Below are positions 37,234 through 45,772 of a stretch of DNA of 64,000 nt, one piece after another. Both the position numbers and the translations under genes were made by a program. The DNA comes from Faecalicatena faecalis (GTDB lineage: Bacteria; Bacillota; Clostridia; Lachnospirales; Lachnospiraceae). The stretch covers positions 1 to 64,000 of the forward strand of contig NZ_JABACJ020000005.1 of NCBI RefSeq assembly GCF_012524165.2. The letters run 5' to 3'. Positions within the stretch are counted from its first letter, which is position 1. The number at the start of each line of letters is the position of its first letter. The notes beneath the pieces were generated by a model that was not told the DNA's origin, made no database searches, and saw only the letters and a program-made list of their open reading frames with translations.

Positions 37234-38431
37234 GGATAAGGGCTGGTATCCCGGTTGGGAGGAGACAAAAGAGCTGTTGTCTCTTTTGGTGAAAACGGAT
37301 ACCTGCCAGCCATCAGGGAACGAGGAACAGCTTGTGAGGGTAATTCTGGGAAGATTGAAAGGAAGAGCGCAGTATGAAGTCATTCCTCACGACAAGTACC
37401 GCTCCTCTTTGATCATTCAAATACCTGGGGAATGTGCAAAGGGTGGCCTCGTGTTCGCAGGACATCTGGATACGGTCTCGTGTAAGGGGAATGGAAAATG
37501 GAAATATCCGCCCCATAGTGCTCATATCCAAGGAAAGAAATTGTATGGGCGCGGCGCCGCAGATATGAAGGGCGGTATCACAGCAATGCTTTTGGCGGCA
37601 GAGCATCTGCTGGACCAACAAGTGAGATTCACAAATCCAATCTATTTTTGCTTTACGGCAGACGAGGAGAACGAAGGAATCGGAGCATTGGCATTGTCCG
37701 GGCATCCATGGCTTCAAACGGCACAGGAATTAGTGATATGTGAGCCAACGGATATGGGGATAGGATGTTGTGAAAAGGGCGCATTATGGCTAGAACTGAC
37801 AGTGAAAGGGGTATCTGCACATGCATCGTCACCGAAGAAGGGGGCAAATGCATTAGAATATGCGATGGAGTTGGTTCAAAAAATTAAGAATATAGTAGAA
37901 GAATGTGCGGCCCCACATCCTTATCTGGGTAGATCGACCGCAGCAGTAACAGGGATGCACGGCGGTATATCGATGAATGTAGTACCAGATATGGCAAAGG
38001 CAGTATTGGATATCAGGACTGTGCCGGGAAGTGATTCTAATGAAGAACTTTTCCAAAAAGTAAAACAGACAGCAGAGGAACTGCAGGTGAAGAACAGAGG
38101 CGTAGAAATAGAACTTAATGTCCGAAATGACCGTCCTGGACTCCAAAATCCACGAGATTGTGATATCGCAAAACGGATGTCATACATTCTAAAAAGGAAC
38201 CAGAAGAGCTCCAAGTGCAAAGGGATTCCTTATTATACAGATGCATCCCAGCTCGTCCCGGCTCTCTTAATCCCGTTTTTGATTCTGGGACCGGGGAGGG
38301 AGGAACAGATGCATTGTATCGATGAGTATGTGGAGATAGACCAGATTCGGGAGGCAGCCAGAATTTATTCAGAGTATGCAGTGGAATATTGGGAAGAAAG
38401 AGGTGAGGCAGAATGTCACAGCGTTATATAG
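37226..38431 (+). CDS. M20-family amidohydrolase (DapE/ArgE-like), second copy
   Basis: A 401-residue di-zinc hydrolase. Visible are FAGHLDTVS (His80, Asp82), GRGAADMKGG (Asp113), TADEENEGIGA (Glu147-Glu148) and ICEPTDMGIG (Glu173). The lid domain carries LTVKGVSAHASSPKKGANALE and VTGMHGGISMNVVPDMAKAVLDIRTV. It is nearer to DapE/carboxypeptidase G2 types than the first M20 protein. It overlaps both neighbours (eight bases upstream, nineteen downstream), so the operon is tightly packed. The product most likely trims an amide from the imported conjugate before the sugar part reaches the isomerase. Confidence 0.88.
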   Translation: MYEDKGWYPGWEETKELLSLLVKTDTCQPSGNEEQLVRVILGRLKGRAQYEVIPHDKYRSSLIIQIPGECAKGGLVFAGHLDTVSCKGNGKWKYPPHSAHIQGKKLYGRGAADMKGGITAMLLAAEHLLDQQVRFTNPIYFCFTADEENEGIGALALSGHPWLQTAQELVICEPTDMGIGCCEKGALWLELTVKGVSAHASSPKKGANALEYAMELVQKIKNIVEECAAPHPYLGRSTAAVTGMHGGISMNVVPDMAKAVLDIRTVPGSDSNEELFQKVKQTAEELQVKNRGVEIELNVRNDRPGLQNPRDCDIAKRMSYILKRNQKSSKCKGIPYYTDASQLVPALLIPFLILGPGREEQMHCIDEYVEIDQIREAARIYSEYAVEYWEERGEAECHSVI

Positions 38432-39669
38432 AAGCACGAGAGAAATATGGAAATATTGGAGTGGACACAGAGCAGGCGATTGAAAAATTACAAAGGATGG
38501 AAATCGCCATGCATTGCTGGCAGGGAGATGACTTAGGAGGATTTGATTTTGACGGGCCCTTATCCGGTGGAATCCAGGCCACAGGGAATTACCCAGGAAA
38601 GGCACGAAATGCAGAGGAGCTGATGAGGGACATCGATCAGGCATTTTCTTTGATACCAGGAAGTAAGCGGTTGAATCTGCATGCCAGCTATGCCATTTTT
38701 GAGGATGGTAAATGGGTGGATCGGGATTGCTTTCGGCCCGAACATTTTAGAAAATGGGTAGAATTTGCAAAAGAGAGAAAGATTGGGATTGATTTCAACC
38801 CCACCTTCTTTTCCCATCCAAAAGCAAAGCAGTTTACGTTATCGAGTACAGAAGAGGAAATTCGAAAATTCTGGATCCGACACGGACAGGCCTGTATCAG
38901 GATTGCAGAATATTTTGCCGAGGAGCTTGGAAAACCGTGTCTGGTAAATATCTGGATTCCTGATGGGTACAAGGATATACCGGCGGACCGGCTTGGCCCA
39001 AGGATGCGCCTGAAAGAATCTCTGGATGAAATCCTGTCAATGGATTATCATAAGGAGAAGGTGTTCGTAAGCCTGGAGTCTAAGGTATTTGGGATTGGAC
39101 TGGAATCGTATACCGTGTGTTCCAGTGAATTCTGTATCAATTATGCCGCAGAAAAAGGAATTTTGGCATTAATGGATAATGGGCATTATCATCCGACAGA
39201 AACGGTGTCCGATAAAATATCCGCAATGCTGCCGTTCCACGAGCGGATGGCTCTGCATATCACGAGACCAGTAAGATGGGATTCAGACCATGTGGTACTG
39301 TTTGATGACGAGACAAAAGAGATCGCCAAAGAAATTGTACGTAATGATGCACTTGAGAGGATGTTCTTGTCCCTGGATTTCTTTGATGCCAGCATAAACA
39401 GAGTCGCAGCATGGATCGTTGGGATGCGCAGTGTCCAGAAAGCATTTTTGTATGCAATGCTGCAGCCAAATGAGGCATTAAAAGGATTGCAGGAGAAAGA
39501 GGATTTTACGAAACTGATGGTTTGGCAGGAAGAACAAAAATTCTATCCGTTTATGGATGTCTGGGAAGAGTTCTGTGTCAGGAATCAGGTCCCGGCGGGA
39601 GAAGAATGGCTGTCCGTGGTGGAGCAGTATGAAAAGGCTGTACAAAGCAGCAGAAGTGCAGAGTTATAA
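38413..39669 (+). CDS. rhaA: L-rhamnose isomerase family protein
   Basis: A 418-residue TIM-barrel aldose-ketose isomerase of the RhaA family. Signature stretches are MEIAMHCWQGDDLGGFDF (about 31-48), ATGNYPGKARNAEEL, LNLHASYAI and DRDCFRPEHFRKWVEFAK. The metal site regions VDFNPTFFSHP-like (IDFNPTFFSHPKA), LMDNGHYHPTE and HITRPVRWDSDHVV are present. Length equals authentic RhaA. It would convert L-rhamnose to L-rhamnulose, or act on another aldose, since RhaA tolerates several. No rhamnulokinase, aldolase or lactaldehyde reductase gene is in the window. It is the last gene of the catabolic operon. Confidence 0.9.
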   Translation: MSQRYIEAREKYGNIGVDTEQAIEKLQRMEIAMHCWQGDDLGGFDFDGPLSGGIQATGNYPGKARNAEELMRDIDQAFSLIPGSKRLNLHASYAIFEDGKWVDRDCFRPEHFRKWVEFAKERKIGIDFNPTFFSHPKAKQFTLSSTEEEIRKFWIRHGQACIRIAEYFAEELGKPCLVNIWIPDGYKDIPADRLGPRMRLKESLDEILSMDYHKEKVFVSLESKVFGIGLESYTVCSSEFCINYAAEKGILALMDNGHYHPTETVSDKISAMLPFHERMALHITRPVRWDSDHVVLFDDETKEIAKEIVRNDALERMFLSLDFFDASINRVAAWIVGMRSVQKAFLYAMLQPNEALKGLQEKEDFTKLMVWQEEQKFYPFMDVWEEFCVRNQVPAGEEWLSVVEQYEKAVQSSRSAEL

Positions 39670-39748
39670 AAAAGAATATTAGACCAAAAACGTAAAAGAA
39701 GTCGGGAAATACAATCTTGGCGGTCACTGTAAAATACAAAAAAAGAGG

Positions 39749-39791
39749 GCAACAGCTATTTAGATGAAATTCTAAATAGCTGTTGCTTTTT
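39749..39791 (+). terminator. Terminator of the catabolic operon, carrying an ATTTAGA dyad
   Basis: A perfect 16-bp stem (GCAACAGCTATTTAGA, 39749-39764, with 39771-39786), six-base loop, then TTTTT. The top of the stem contains ATTTAGA...TCTAAAT, the same dyad found in the promoter of the next gene. Confidence 0.9.
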
Positions 39792-39834
39792 AGAATGCAG
39801 CGTGATATGATGTATTTAGAAATAATTCTAAATA
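39783..39834 (+). promoter_or_regulatory. Promoter and operator of the SdpR-like gene
   Basis: TTGCTT (39783-39788), a 17-bp spacer and TATGAT (39806-39811), then directly a palindrome TATTTAGAA-ATAA-TTCTAAATA (39813-39834). The dyad lies at the start of transcription, as expected for a repressor of the ArsR/SdpR type acting on its own gene. Confidence 0.7.
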
Positions 39835-39874
39835 GATTTTTTATATTCCAATCGAAGAAAAGGGGGGAATGTAA

Positions 39875-40141
39875 ATGAGCTTTGCGGAAACATTTAAGGC
39901 ATTATCAGATCCGGTGCGGCGTGAGATTCTGGTACTGTTAAAGGATCAATCCATGTCCGCAGGTGAAATTGGCAGTCATTTTGATATGACGGGCGCAACA
40001 ATTTCCTATCATCTTAATGTACTGAAGAAAGCTGATCTGGTATGGGAGACAAAAGTTAAGAATTTTGTGTATTATGAACTGAATACATCTGTAGTAGAAG
40101 AGATTATGCTGTGGCTGTCAGAATTGAAAGGAGATAAGTAA
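39875..40141 (+). CDS. ArsR-family repressor, SdpR-like
   Basis: An 88-residue winged-helix repressor: ETFKALSDPVRREILVLLK, recognition helix region SAGEIGSHFDMTGATISYHLNVLKKADLV and the wing KVKNFVYYELN. There are no metal-binding cysteines, as in SdpR and unlike ArsR proper. In Bacillus subtilis SdpR represses an sdpRI operon and is relieved when SdpI senses the SdpC toxin. The same gene pair is present here, one base apart from the next gene. The dyad at 39813-39834 is the likely binding site. No sdpABC genes are visible. Confidence 0.88.
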   Translation: MSFAETFKALSDPVRREILVLLKDQSMSAGEIGSHFDMTGATISYHLNVLKKADLVWETKVKNFVYYELNTSVVEEIMLWLSELKGDK

Positions 40142-40142
40142 C

Positions 40143-40790
40143 ATGAAAGAGGAAGGTAAGTATCAGAAATATAAAAGTCAGATCATCATAACAAGTATCA
40201 TCACACTTCTCCCCATGTTGGTGGGAATCCTGCTCTGGGATAAAATGCCGGATAAGGTAGCAGTACACTGGGGGACAGATAACCAGCCGAACGGATGGGC
40301 AAGCAAAAGTATTGCGGTGTTTGCAATGCCGTTTCTGCTTACTATAGTACAGGTTTTCTGTGTGATAATGACATTGAATGATCCAAAGAAGCAGAATATC
40401 AGTGCCAAGATGTTAAGGGTGGTCTTCTGGCTGGTTCCGATTGTTTCCTGGATCTGCTGTGGCATGACATATATATGGGCTGCCGGCATTACAGTCAACG
40501 TTGGGATGTTTGCCAGCCTGGCAATTGGTATCATCTTTATTGTTGTGGGGAACTATATTCCCAAAAGCAGGCAGAGCTACACAGTTGGGATTAAGCTTCC
40601 CTGGACCTTAGATAGTACGGAAAACTGGAACCGGACATCACGGTTTGCAGGGAAGCTGTGGATTGCAGCGGGCCTTTTATTCATTGTAGAAGGTTTCGTG
40701 CAATGGTATGGAGTGATACCTGCGATCATTGTTTTACTACTCATTCTTCCAACGGCATATTCCTTTATTCTTTATCAAAAAGGGGTATAA
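40143..40790 (+). CDS. SdpI-family membrane protein (DUF1648 plus SdpI domain)
   Basis: A 215-residue protein with about six transmembrane segments. The DUF1648 part contains MPDKVAVHWGTDNQPNGWASK (residues 34-54). The SdpI part contains IIFIVVGNYIPKSRQSYTVGIKLPWTLDSTENWNRTSRFAGKL (about 135-177). In Bacillus SdpI gives immunity to the SdpC killing factor and transmits its signal. Without sdpC here, it may protect against toxins from neighbours or simply regulate. It is coupled to the repressor gene, and its last 26 bases overlap the opposing HAD gene. Confidence 0.88.
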   Translation: MKEEGKYQKYKSQIIITSIITLLPMLVGILLWDKMPDKVAVHWGTDNQPNGWASKSIAVFAMPFLLTIVQVFCVIMTLNDPKKQNISAKMLRVVFWLVPIVSWICCGMTYIWAAGITVNVGMFASLAIGIIFIVVGNYIPKSRQSYTVGIKLPWTLDSTENWNRTSRFAGKLWIAAGLLFIVEGFVQWYGVIPAIIVLLLILPTAYSFILYQKGV

Positions 40791-41394
40791 GCTCCGAAAT
40801 GGCTCTGATTTTCGTTTCGGCATCCGGCACGTCCCCAAAGCCATACTCTGCGAATATGAACGGGATTCCGGCCTCCTTGCAGGCGTTGGAATCCCCCAGA
40901 GTATCACCTACGTATACCACATCCTTCAATCCGTTTTTTTCCATCAACTTTAAGATGGTCTGTCCTTTTGAAGTGTTCGTATCTCCAAAACACAGGTGGT
41001 CACGGATGAATGGTCCAAGTCCGGTTGTCTTTAAGAGAACTTCGATATAACCGCACTGGCAGTTGCTGACAATAAAGAGATCGGTCTTTTTTGAAAGCTC
41101 CTTTAAAGTTTCCTTTACGCCCTCATATAAAATCCCAGGTTTCGTTTCTAACAGTTTGTTTTCGTATTCGAAACAGATGTCTCCAAGACGCTGCTGTTCC
41201 TCTTTTGAGAGTTCTGGAAAAACAGCGTTGTACAATTCATCCATTGGCAGGCCAAACAGATTCTTTAACATGGCGCCGTTAATCCGGACCTCCAGGTCTG
41301 AATGTTCTGCGATAGCCTGGTTCCATGATTCTGCAACGGCCTCGGTAGAGTTCCATAATGTACCATCCACATCAAAAATAATTCCATCCTTCAT
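40765..41394 (-). CDS. HAD-family hydrolase, beta-phosphoglucomutase/Gph-like
   Basis: A 209-residue HAD subfamily C1 protein. Motif I is GIIFDVDGTLWNST (residues 4-17), motif II FIVSNCQ (about 106), the lysine lies in CFGDTNTSKGQTILKLM (about 133-149) and motif III in VVYVGDTLGDSNACKEAGIPFIF (about 155-177). DxDGT with both Asp predicts an active phosphatase. The substrate is not known; phosphosugars or phosphoglycolate are usual. Ribosome site GGAAGAGG precedes ATG. It is a single-gene unit, tail-to-tail with sdpI, with a 26-base overlap and no visible terminator between them. Confidence 0.85.
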   Translation of the reverse strand: MKDGIIFDVDGTLWNSTEAVAESWNQAIAEHSDLEVRINGAMLKNLFGLPMDELYNAVFPELSKEEQQRLGDICFEYENKLLETKPGILYEGVKETLKELSKKTDLFIVSNCQCGYIEVLLKTTGLGPFIRDHLCFGDTNTSKGQTILKLMEKNGLKDVVYVGDTLGDSNACKEAGIPFIFAEYGFGDVPDAETKIRAISELIPLFDKE

Positions 41395-41431
41395 ATTGCA
41401 CCTCTTCCTTTTCTTAAATAAAATTAGTAAT

Positions 41432-41594
41432 CATAGGTCTGCAACTGTTCACAGGTACCCTGTGCACAGTTACGATTTCAGCCCATTTTAAATGCATCTT
41501 CGATGCATGGGGCTGAAATCCATCCGACTGTCAGCTCTGGCGCATAGCTTGACAGTAAGCGTCAAGCTTGCGAATGTACAGTAACATAGGTCTG
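41432..41594. mobile_element. MITE-like element flanked by a 10-bp direct repeat
   Basis: CATAGGTCTG occurs at 41432-41441 and again at 41585-41594, like a target duplication. Between them lie an imperfect 13-bp dyad (AACTGTTCACAGG 41443-41455 with 41459-41471), a strong hairpin (GATTTCAGCCC 41474-41484 with GGGCTGAAATC 41510-41520, with ATGCATC-TTC-GATGCAT inside) and GCTTGAC/GTCAAGC (41547-41567). The inner ends (AACTGTTCAC... and ...GTACAGTAA) are weakly inverted. No transposase is encoded. The rest of 41395-41759 holds only the polA leader. Confidence 0.5.
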
Positions 41595-41759
41595 ACCGCT
41601 TTTTATGATAACATAAAAATAGCCTTTTAAAAAGAAAGATTTTAGTGTATACTCTAATATGATAATATCCGGGTAAAAAGGCCATACTTTTCATGAGAGC
41701 ATGAAAAAGCATCGCTTTGTGCCCTGTTAAAACATGACAAAGAATCGCGGAGAATAAAA

Positions 41760-44375
41760 ATGAGAGAAAAGATAGTATTGATAGATGGCCACAGTATTTT
41801 AAACAGGGCGTTCTATGGTGTACCGGATCTGACGAATTCAGAAGGGCTCCATACGAACGCTATTTATGGGTTTTTAAACATCTTGTTCAAGATTCTGGAC
41901 GAGGAGAAGCCCCAGTATCTGACTGTGACGTTCGACGTGCATGCGCCGACCTTCAGGCATGAGATGTATGCAGAATATAAAGGGACGAGAAAACCGATGG
42001 TAGAGGAATTACGGCAGCAGGTTCCGGTGATCAAGGAAGTCCTTCAGGCAATGGATATCGAGATCATTGAGCAGGCTGGTCTGGAAGCGGATGACCTCTT
42101 AGGAACGATTTCCAGGACCTGTGAGGAAAAAGGGCTGGATGTTGCAATCATCTCTGGTGACAGGGACACCCTGCAGCTTGCGACGGAGCATGTAAAGATC
42201 AGGATTCCTAAGACAAAGCAGGGAAGGACCGAAGTGGAGGACTATTACGCTGCCGATGTAAAGGAAAAATATGGAGTGACCCCGACCGAATTTATTGATG
42301 TGAAAGCGTTGATGGGAGATGCATCGGATAATATCCCGGGTGTTCCGGGAGTTGGGGAAAAGACAGCAACAAAGATCATTACCGAATATGGTTCCATTGA
42401 GAATGCGTATGCCCATGCGGCAGAAATCAAGCCTCCGAGGGCGAGCAAGAATATTCAGGAGTATTGGGATCAGGCTTGCTTGAGCAAGACGCTTGCTACC
42501 ATTAATACCCATGCAGAGATCGCATTCGATCTGGATGCGGCAAAGCATGGCAATCCATATACCAAGGAGGCACACGATTATTTCCAAAGGCTGCAATTCA
42601 AGAATCTGTTGAGCCGCTTTGATGTGGAGACTTCTGAGAATGAGGTAGAAGCTTTTTTCCATGAGATTACAGAGAAGAAGGAAGCGGAGAAGATTTTTGA
42701 GGAAGCAGGAAAATCTGAGACACTCGGGGCTGCACTCACGGAGGATAATGGGAACGTCCTGCCTTTATTTGCCCATCCGTCAGGCTACGGCAGACTGACG
42801 ATCGCATATGGGAAATCCAAGGTATATTCGATTCCCTGTGGTCCTGATATGGAGATGGACTATCTCTTCGGAAAGCTTTGTGAACTGGCAGGAAAAGTAA
42901 AACATTTTTCTATGTTCGACCTGAAAAAATATTTGACGGTCGTACCGGATGCAAAGCCAGAGAATAGTTTTGATGTGACGGTGGCCGCATATCTTCTGAA
43001 TCCACTGAAAAATGATTATGACTATGAAGATGTGGCGAGAGAGCAGTTGAATCTCATGATCGACGAGAAGGCAGAGCCAATGGTAAAAGCCTGCTATGAA
43101 GCATACACGGCCTATGCGGCCACAGGAATCCTGAAAGAAAAGATGCAGAAGCAGGGGATGTACCATCTTTTTACAGATATTGAGATGCCGCTCGTATTCA
43201 CCTTATACGATATGGAGCAGGCAGGAATTAAGGTGGAGGCAGAAGCCTTGAAGTTCTATGGAGAACAACTGGGCGGACGCATCGTGGAACTGGAAAAGGA
43301 GATTTATGAGGAGGCTGGGGAGACATTCAATATCAATTCTCCCAAACAGTTAGGAGTCGTCCTCTTCGATCATATGCAGCTTCCAAATGGAAAGAAGACG
43401 AAGACCGGATATTCCACGGCAGCAGATGTTCTTGATAAGCTGGCTCCAGATTATCCGATCGTGGCAAAGATACTGGAATACAGACAGTTATCAAAACTGA
43501 AATCCACCTATGCGGATGGACTGGCTGTTTACATCGGGCCGGATGGAAGAATTCATGGGAAGTTCAATCAGACCATTACAGCGACAGGAAGGATCAGCAG
43601 CACCGAACCGAACCTGCAGAATATCCCGGTACGCATGGAGCTGGGACGTCTGATCAGGAAGGTCTTTGTGCCGAAGGAGGGCTGTGTCTTTATCGATGCG
43701 GATTATTCCCAGATCGAGCTGAGGATTCTGGCACACTGTTCTGGTGACGAGCAGTTGATCCAGGCATATAAAGAGGCAAGAGATATTCATCGGATGACTG
43801 CCTCACAGGTGTTCCATACACCGTTTGATGAAGTGACCGATCTACAGCGCAGGAATGCAAAGGCCGTCAATTTCGGAATCGTATACGGAATCAGTTCCTT
43901 CGGGCTGAGCCAGGATTTGAGTATCACGAGGAAAGAGGCAGCCCAGTATATTGAAAATTATTTTGAGACTTATCCGGGAATCAAACGTTTCCTGGATGAT
44001 ACTGTTGCACATGCCAAGGAAGAGGGATATGTAGTGACCTTATTCGGCAGAAGGAGACCTGTGCCGGAATTGAAATCAAGTAACTTCATGCAGAGGAACT
44101 TCGGGGAACGTGTGGCAATGAATGCACCGATTCAGGGATCTGCAGCAGATATCATGAAGATCGCAATGATCGGTGTGAATCAGGAATTAAAGGAAAAGGG
44201 CCTAAAGTCAAAACTGATTCTCCAGGTACACGATGAGCTTCTGATCGAGGCTTACGAGGATGAGGTGGAAGAAGTAAAGGAAATCCTGAAACGTCAGATG
44301 GAAGAGGCGGCAGATCTGGATGTGCCGCTGATCGTGGACATGCATACAGGAGAGAACTGGTACGAGGCGAAGTAA
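41760..44375 (+). CDS. polA: DNA polymerase I
   Basis: An 871-residue repair and Okazaki-fragment polymerase. The 5' nuclease domain fills about 1-290 (LIDGHSILNRAFYGV, ISGDRDTLQLA, GDASDNIPGVPGVGEKTA). The middle domain (300-480) lacks the DxE exonuclease motif, so proofreading is probably absent, as in Taq and Bacillus enzymes. The polymerase domain has motif A DADYSQIELRILAHCSGD (about 640-657), motif B RRNAKAVNFGIVYGISSFG and motif C LILQVHDELLIEA. Ribosome site CGGAGA precedes ATG. It ends one base before coaE. Confidence 0.98.
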   Translation: MREKIVLIDGHSILNRAFYGVPDLTNSEGLHTNAIYGFLNILFKILDEEKPQYLTVTFDVHAPTFRHEMYAEYKGTRKPMVEELRQQVPVIKEVLQAMDIEIIEQAGLEADDLLGTISRTCEEKGLDVAIISGDRDTLQLATEHVKIRIPKTKQGRTEVEDYYAADVKEKYGVTPTEFIDVKALMGDASDNIPGVPGVGEKTATKIITEYGSIENAYAHAAEIKPPRASKNIQEYWDQACLSKTLATINTHAEIAFDLDAAKHGNPYTKEAHDYFQRLQFKNLLSRFDVETSENEVEAFFHEITEKKEAEKIFEEAGKSETLGAALTEDNGNVLPLFAHPSGYGRLTIAYGKSKVYSIPCGPDMEMDYLFGKLCELAGKVKHFSMFDLKKYLTVVPDAKPENSFDVTVAAYLLNPLKNDYDYEDVAREQLNLMIDEKAEPMVKACYEAYTAYAATGILKEKMQKQGMYHLFTDIEMPLVFTLYDMEQAGIKVEAEALKFYGEQLGGRIVELEKEIYEEAGETFNINSPKQLGVVLFDHMQLPNGKKTKTGYSTAADVLDKLAPDYPIVAKILEYRQLSKLKSTYADGLAVYIGPDGRIHGKFNQTITATGRISSTEPNLQNIPVRMELGRLIRKVFVPKEGCVFIDADYSQIELRILAHCSGDEQLIQAYKEARDIHRMTASQVFHTPFDEVTDLQRRNAKAVNFGIVYGISSFGLSQDLSITRKEAAQYIENYFETYPGIKRFLDDTVAHAKEEGYVVTLFGRRRPVPELKSSNFMQRNFGERVAMNAPIQGSAADIMKIAMIGVNQELKEKGLKSKLILQVHDELLIEAYEDEVEEVKEILKRQMEEAADLDVPLIVDMHTGENWYEAK

Positions 44376-44376
44376 G

Positions 44377-44958
44377 ATGAAGGTATTAGGAATTACAGGA
44401 GGCGTAGGCTCGGGGAAAAGTGAGGTCCTGCGCTGTCTGAAAGAAGAATATGGTGCCGTTGTCTGCCAGCTGGATGAGGTGGCAAAAGAGCTCCAGAAGC
44501 AGGGCGGTATCTGTTATGAGAAGATCGTAGACTATTTTGGGACAGGTATCGTAGGAGCAGATCAAGAGCTGGACAGACAGAAGCTGGCTGAGATCGTGTT
44601 CGAGGATGCGGGAAAAAGAAACATTTTAAATCAAATCGTCCACCCCGAGGTCAAGCGCTGGGTGGAGCAGGATATCGAAGAAAAGAGAAAAGAGAAAGTG
44701 CCGCTTTATGTGATTGAAGCGGCTCTTCTGCCGGAGGCGGGGTATGAGCATATCTGTTCAGAAATGTGGTATATCTACGCCTGCGAGGAGGTCAGAAGAG
44801 GGAGGCTGAAAGAATCCAGGGGATATTCCGATGAGAAGATTACCCATATGATTCACTCCCAGCCTTCGGAAGAACTTTTTAGAAATACATGTCAGAAAGT
44901 GATCGATAACAGTGGAACTTTTGAAGAGACAAAGAAACAAATAGGAGAGATTTTATGA
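44377..44958 (+). CDS. coaE: Dephospho-CoA kinase
   Basis: A 193-residue kinase for the last step of coenzyme A synthesis. The P-loop GITGGVGSGKSEVL is at residues 5-18. The family motifs VCQLDEVAKELQKQGG, QIVHPEVKRWVEQDI and the lid region VRRGRLKESRGYSDEKI are present. The usual polA-coaE order supports the call. It overlaps the next gene by four bases (ATGA). Confidence 0.95.
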   Translation: MKVLGITGGVGSGKSEVLRCLKEEYGAVVCQLDEVAKELQKQGGICYEKIVDYFGTGIVGADQELDRQKLAEIVFEDAGKRNILNQIVHPEVKRWVEQDIEEKRKEKVPLYVIEAALLPEAGYEHICSEMWYIYACEEVRRGRLKESRGYSDEKITHMIHSQPSEELFRNTCQKVIDNSGTFEETKKQIGEIL

Positions 44959-45752
44959 GATTATGCAGCATTGCGAGCGGCAGCAGCGGGAACTGCATCT
45001 ATGTAGGCAGTGACAGCACGCACCTGCTCGTGGATACAGGAATCAGTAAGAAGAAGATTGATGCAGGATTGAAGGAACTGGACGTCAAGGGAGAGGAATT
45101 GAATGGAATCCTGATTACCCACGAGCACTCGGACCATATCCAGGGGCTGGGTGTTTTCAGCAGGAAATATGAGGTTCCGATCTATGCCACACCAGGAACT
45201 ATAGAGGGCATTAAGGGGTACGGACCGCTCGGTAAGATGCCGGAAGGACTCCTCAATCCGATTCATATAGATGAGAGCTTTACAGTGGGAGATATTACGA
45301 TCGATCCATTTCGGATTTCTCATGATGCGAAGGAGCCGTCCGGTTACAGGATGAACTGCAAAGATAAATCTGTGGCGGTGGCAACGGATCTGGGAATCTA
45401 TGACGAATATATTGTAAAAAAACTTCAGAAGCTCGATGCTGTGCTTCTGGAAGCGAACCATGATATACATATGCTGGAGGTCGGTTCTTACCCCTATTAT
45501 TTAAAGCGCAGAGTCATGGGAGATAAGGGGCATTTATCAAACGAATTGTCAGGACGGCTTCTTTGTGATATACTACATGATAATTTGAAGCACATCGTGC
45601 TTGGCCATCTCAGCAAGGAGAATAATTATGCGAAGCTTGCATATGAGACAGTGAAGCTGGAAGTAACTCTTGGCGATAACGATTACAAAGGGGAAGACCT
45701 TAATATGGCTGTCGCGAACCGGGATGTGATTTCAGAGATAATTACCGTTTAG
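44955..45752 (+). CDS. Metallo-beta-lactamase-fold hydrolase, WalJ/YycJ-like
   Basis: A 265-residue MBL-fold protein. It starts RLCSIASGSSGNCIYVGSD and has the metal motif LITHEHSDHIQGLGVF (about 53-68), then ISHDAKEPSG, VATDLGIYDEYI and LEANHDIHML. The C-terminal His lies in VLGHLSKENN. This is the YycJ/WalJ group, thought to be a 5'-exonuclease involved in DNA repair or replication. Its place after polA and coaE suits such a role. The reaction in this organism is inferred from family only. Confidence 0.87.
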   Translation: MRLCSIASGSSGNCIYVGSDSTHLLVDTGISKKKIDAGLKELDVKGEELNGILITHEHSDHIQGLGVFSRKYEVPIYATPGTIEGIKGYGPLGKMPEGLLNPIHIDESFTVGDITIDPFRISHDAKEPSGYRMNCKDKSVAVATDLGIYDEYIVKKLQKLDAVLLEANHDIHMLEVGSYPYYLKRRVMGDKGHLSNELSGRLLCDILHDNLKHIVLGHLSKENNYAKLAYETVKLEVTLGDNDYKGEDLNMAVANRDVISEIITV

Positions 45753-45772
45753 ATACTTAGGAGGAAGAAAGA

